A stretch of DNA of 6,715 nucleotides from VRUE01 sp046733275. GTDB taxonomy: Bacteria; Actinomycetota; Thermoleophilia; Solirubrobacterales; 70-9. The notes below the pieces were generated by a model, which was not told where the DNA came from, ran no database searches, and worked only from the letters and a program-made list of their open reading frames with translations. This document shows positions 5,757 through 6,715 of this stretch, piece after piece. The translations under genes and the position numbers were made by a program. The DNA lies in NCBI GenBank assembly GCA_046733275.1, contig JBKPOW010000131.1:1-6715 (forward strand). Reading direction: 5' to 3'. Numbering within the stretch: position 1 is the stretch's first letter; the number at the start of each line of letters is the position of its first letter.

Positions 5757-6604
5757 GGGCCTGGAGCTGGCTGCGGCGCAACGCCCTGCTGGTCTACGCC
5801 GGTCTCGCCGTCGCCTACCTGCTGATCCCGATCGTGGTGATCGCCGTCTACTCCTTCGGCGCGACGCCGAAAGGCAAGCTCACCTTCGGCCTCGACCACG
5901 GCTTCACCACCGAGTACTGGAGCAGCGCCTTCTCGCTGCCCGAGCTGAACGACGCCCTCTCCACCAGCCTGCGCCTGGCGACGTTCTCGACCGCGATCGC
6001 GACCGTGATCGGCACGCTGATGGCGATCGCGCTGGTGCGGCACCGCTTCCACGGGCGGCGACTGGCGAACCTCTTGATCGTGATCCCGATGGCGACGCCC
6101 GAGGTCGTGATCGGCGCCGCCCTGCTCTCGATGTTCATCTACTACACGCTCGCGCTCGGCTTCACCACCCTCTTGATCGCCCACGTGATGTTCTCGATCA
6201 GCTTCGTCGTGGTGGTCGTGCGCTCGCGCCTGATCGGCTTCGACCGCCACCTCGAGGAGGCGGCCGCCGACCTCGGCGCGACCCCGTTCGCCACCTTCCG
6301 CACGGTCACCCTGCCCCTGCTGGCGCCGGGGATCGTCGCCGCGGCGCTGCTCGCCTTCGCCCTCTCGATCGACGACTTCGTCATCTCCAACTTCAACTCA
6401 GGGACGACGGTGACCTTCCCGCTCTATGTCTACGGGGTTAGCCTGCGCGGCATCCCCGTGCAGGTCAACGCCCTGGCGACGATGCTGTTCGTCATCGCGG
6501 CCGGGGCGGCGGCACTCGTCCTCTGGCAGCAGCGGCGGGCGGAGCGGATGGCCGCGGTGCGACCCGAGCCCGTCCCGGCACCCGGCGTGGCGGCGGCACA
6601 GTGA
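5753..6604 (+). CDS. potC: Polyamine ABC transporter permease PotC
   Basis: This 283-residue inner-membrane permease pairs with PotB. Membrane segments are visible near 11-34, 72-95, 104-130, 137-158, 190-210 and 238-258. The EAA loop is canonical at 169-188 (EAAADLGATPFATF, then RTVTLP). LSIDDFVISNF (204-214) and VQVNALATMLFV (236-247) match the PotC/PotI hallmark regions (LSMDDVVVSSF and PEVNALATILLV in E. coli PotC, as recalled). A Pro/Ala-rich tail (265-283) follows the last helix. The start ATG overlaps the potB stop as ATGA, so translation is probably coupled and production of the two permeases matched. PotI (putrescine) is the alternative subfamily name. Confidence 0.93.
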   Translation: MRAWSWLRRNALLVYAGLAVAYLLIPIVVIAVYSFGATPKGKLTFGLDHGFTTEYWSSAFSLPELNDALSTSLRLATFSTAIATVIGTLMAIALVRHRFHGRRLANLLIVIPMATPEVVIGAALLSMFIYYTLALGFTTLLIAHVMFSISFVVVVVRSRLIGFDRHLEEAAADLGATPFATFRTVTLPLLAPGIVAAALLAFALSIDDFVISNFNSGTTVTFPLYVYGVSLRGIPVQVNALATMLFVIAAGAAALVLWQQRRAERMAAVRPEPVPAPGVAAAQ

Positions 6605-6633
6605 GCACGGCCTGGAGGGCGCAATGAGCACGG
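6602..6633 (+). repeat. 9-bp direct repeat at the potC-aldehyde dehydrogenase junction
   Basis: TGAGCACGG occurs at 6602-6610, where it contains the potC stop, and again at 6625-6633, where it overlaps the next start codon; the offset is 23 bases. Both the potD-potB and potC-downstream junctions thus repeat sequence around stop and start codons. Short GC-rich repeats of this size can arise by chance. Confidence 0.4.
6614..6619 (+). promoter_or_regulatory. Ribosome binding site of the downstream dehydrogenase gene
   Basis: GGAGGG lies four bases before the ATG at 6624, in the 19-bp gap after potC. There is no terminator-like hairpin in this gap, so the next gene probably belongs to the pot transcript. 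Confidence 0.7.
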
Positions 6634-6715
6634 TCGAGGTCGTGCGGCTGGCCAACTACGTCGGCGGAGCGTGGCGCCCTGCCGACGCGGTCGACACGCT
6701 CGACGACGTCGACCC
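6624..6715 (+). CDS. Aldehyde dehydrogenase family protein, N-terminal fragment cut by the window edge
   Basis: Only the first 30 full codons are present. The translation MSTVEVVRLANYVGGAWRPA (1-20), then DAVDTLDDVDP, follows the N-terminal pattern of NAD(P)-dependent aldehyde dehydrogenases: a 'nyigGeW' strand, then 'etldvvnPatGe'. The 'RL.NY.GG.W' form recalls methylmalonate-semialdehyde dehydrogenase-like members, but catalytic Cys and Glu are far beyond the edge, so the subfamily cannot be judged. A good ribosome site precedes the ATG. In this locus the expected role is oxidising the amino-aldehyde made by the aminotransferase, for example 4-aminobutanal to 4-aminobutyrate; this is inference from context. 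Confidence 0.68.
   Translation, partial: MSTVEVVRLANYVGGAWRPADAVDTLDDVD

Overview
The window is high-GC DNA (clearly above 60 % G+C by eye) with strong GC bias at third codon positions, Shine-Dalgarno sites before most genes and one apparently leaderless gene. Together with the protein sequences this fits an actinobacterium, possibly a deep-branching class such as Thermoleophilia. That placement is a guess; only 'high-GC actinobacterium-like' is reasonably supported.

Layout. Two divergent gene sets flank a 182-bp, AT-richer intergenic region (2467-2648). Leftward (minus strand): a class III PLP-dependent aminotransferase (1081-2466), followed 11 bp later by a PucR/CdaR-type transcriptional regulator (1-1069) that runs off the left edge. 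Rightward (plus strand): a polyamine-type ABC importer in the order potA (ATPase, 2649-3734), potD (lipoprotein binding protein, 3721-4851), potB (permease, 4887-5756), potC (permease, 5753-6604). The first 31 codons of a probable aldehyde dehydrogenase (6624 onward) follow and run off the right edge. The genes overlap or nearly touch, so each side reads as one operon. No RNA genes, insertion sequences, CRISPR arrays or clear terminators were found, and no gene-free stretch exceeds 300 bases.

How it may work together. PotABCD-like proteins import a cationic amine such as putrescine or spermidine. The aminotransferase would move the terminal amino group to a keto acid, giving an amino-aldehyde. 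The aldehyde dehydrogenase would oxidise that to an amino acid such as 4-aminobutyrate. The PucR-type regulator is the obvious candidate sensor of substrate or nitrogen state. This is a catabolic uptake locus of a known general kind. I do not see an undescribed type of system.

The points most worth a second look are a perfect 6-bp-arm palindrome (2562-2578) centred between the two predicted divergent promoters, extra GTAC sites over the predicted potA promoter, a probably leaderless potA, a binding protein whose ligand pocket differs from E. coli PotD at acidic positions, and a lysine codon preference in potD opposite to that of potA.
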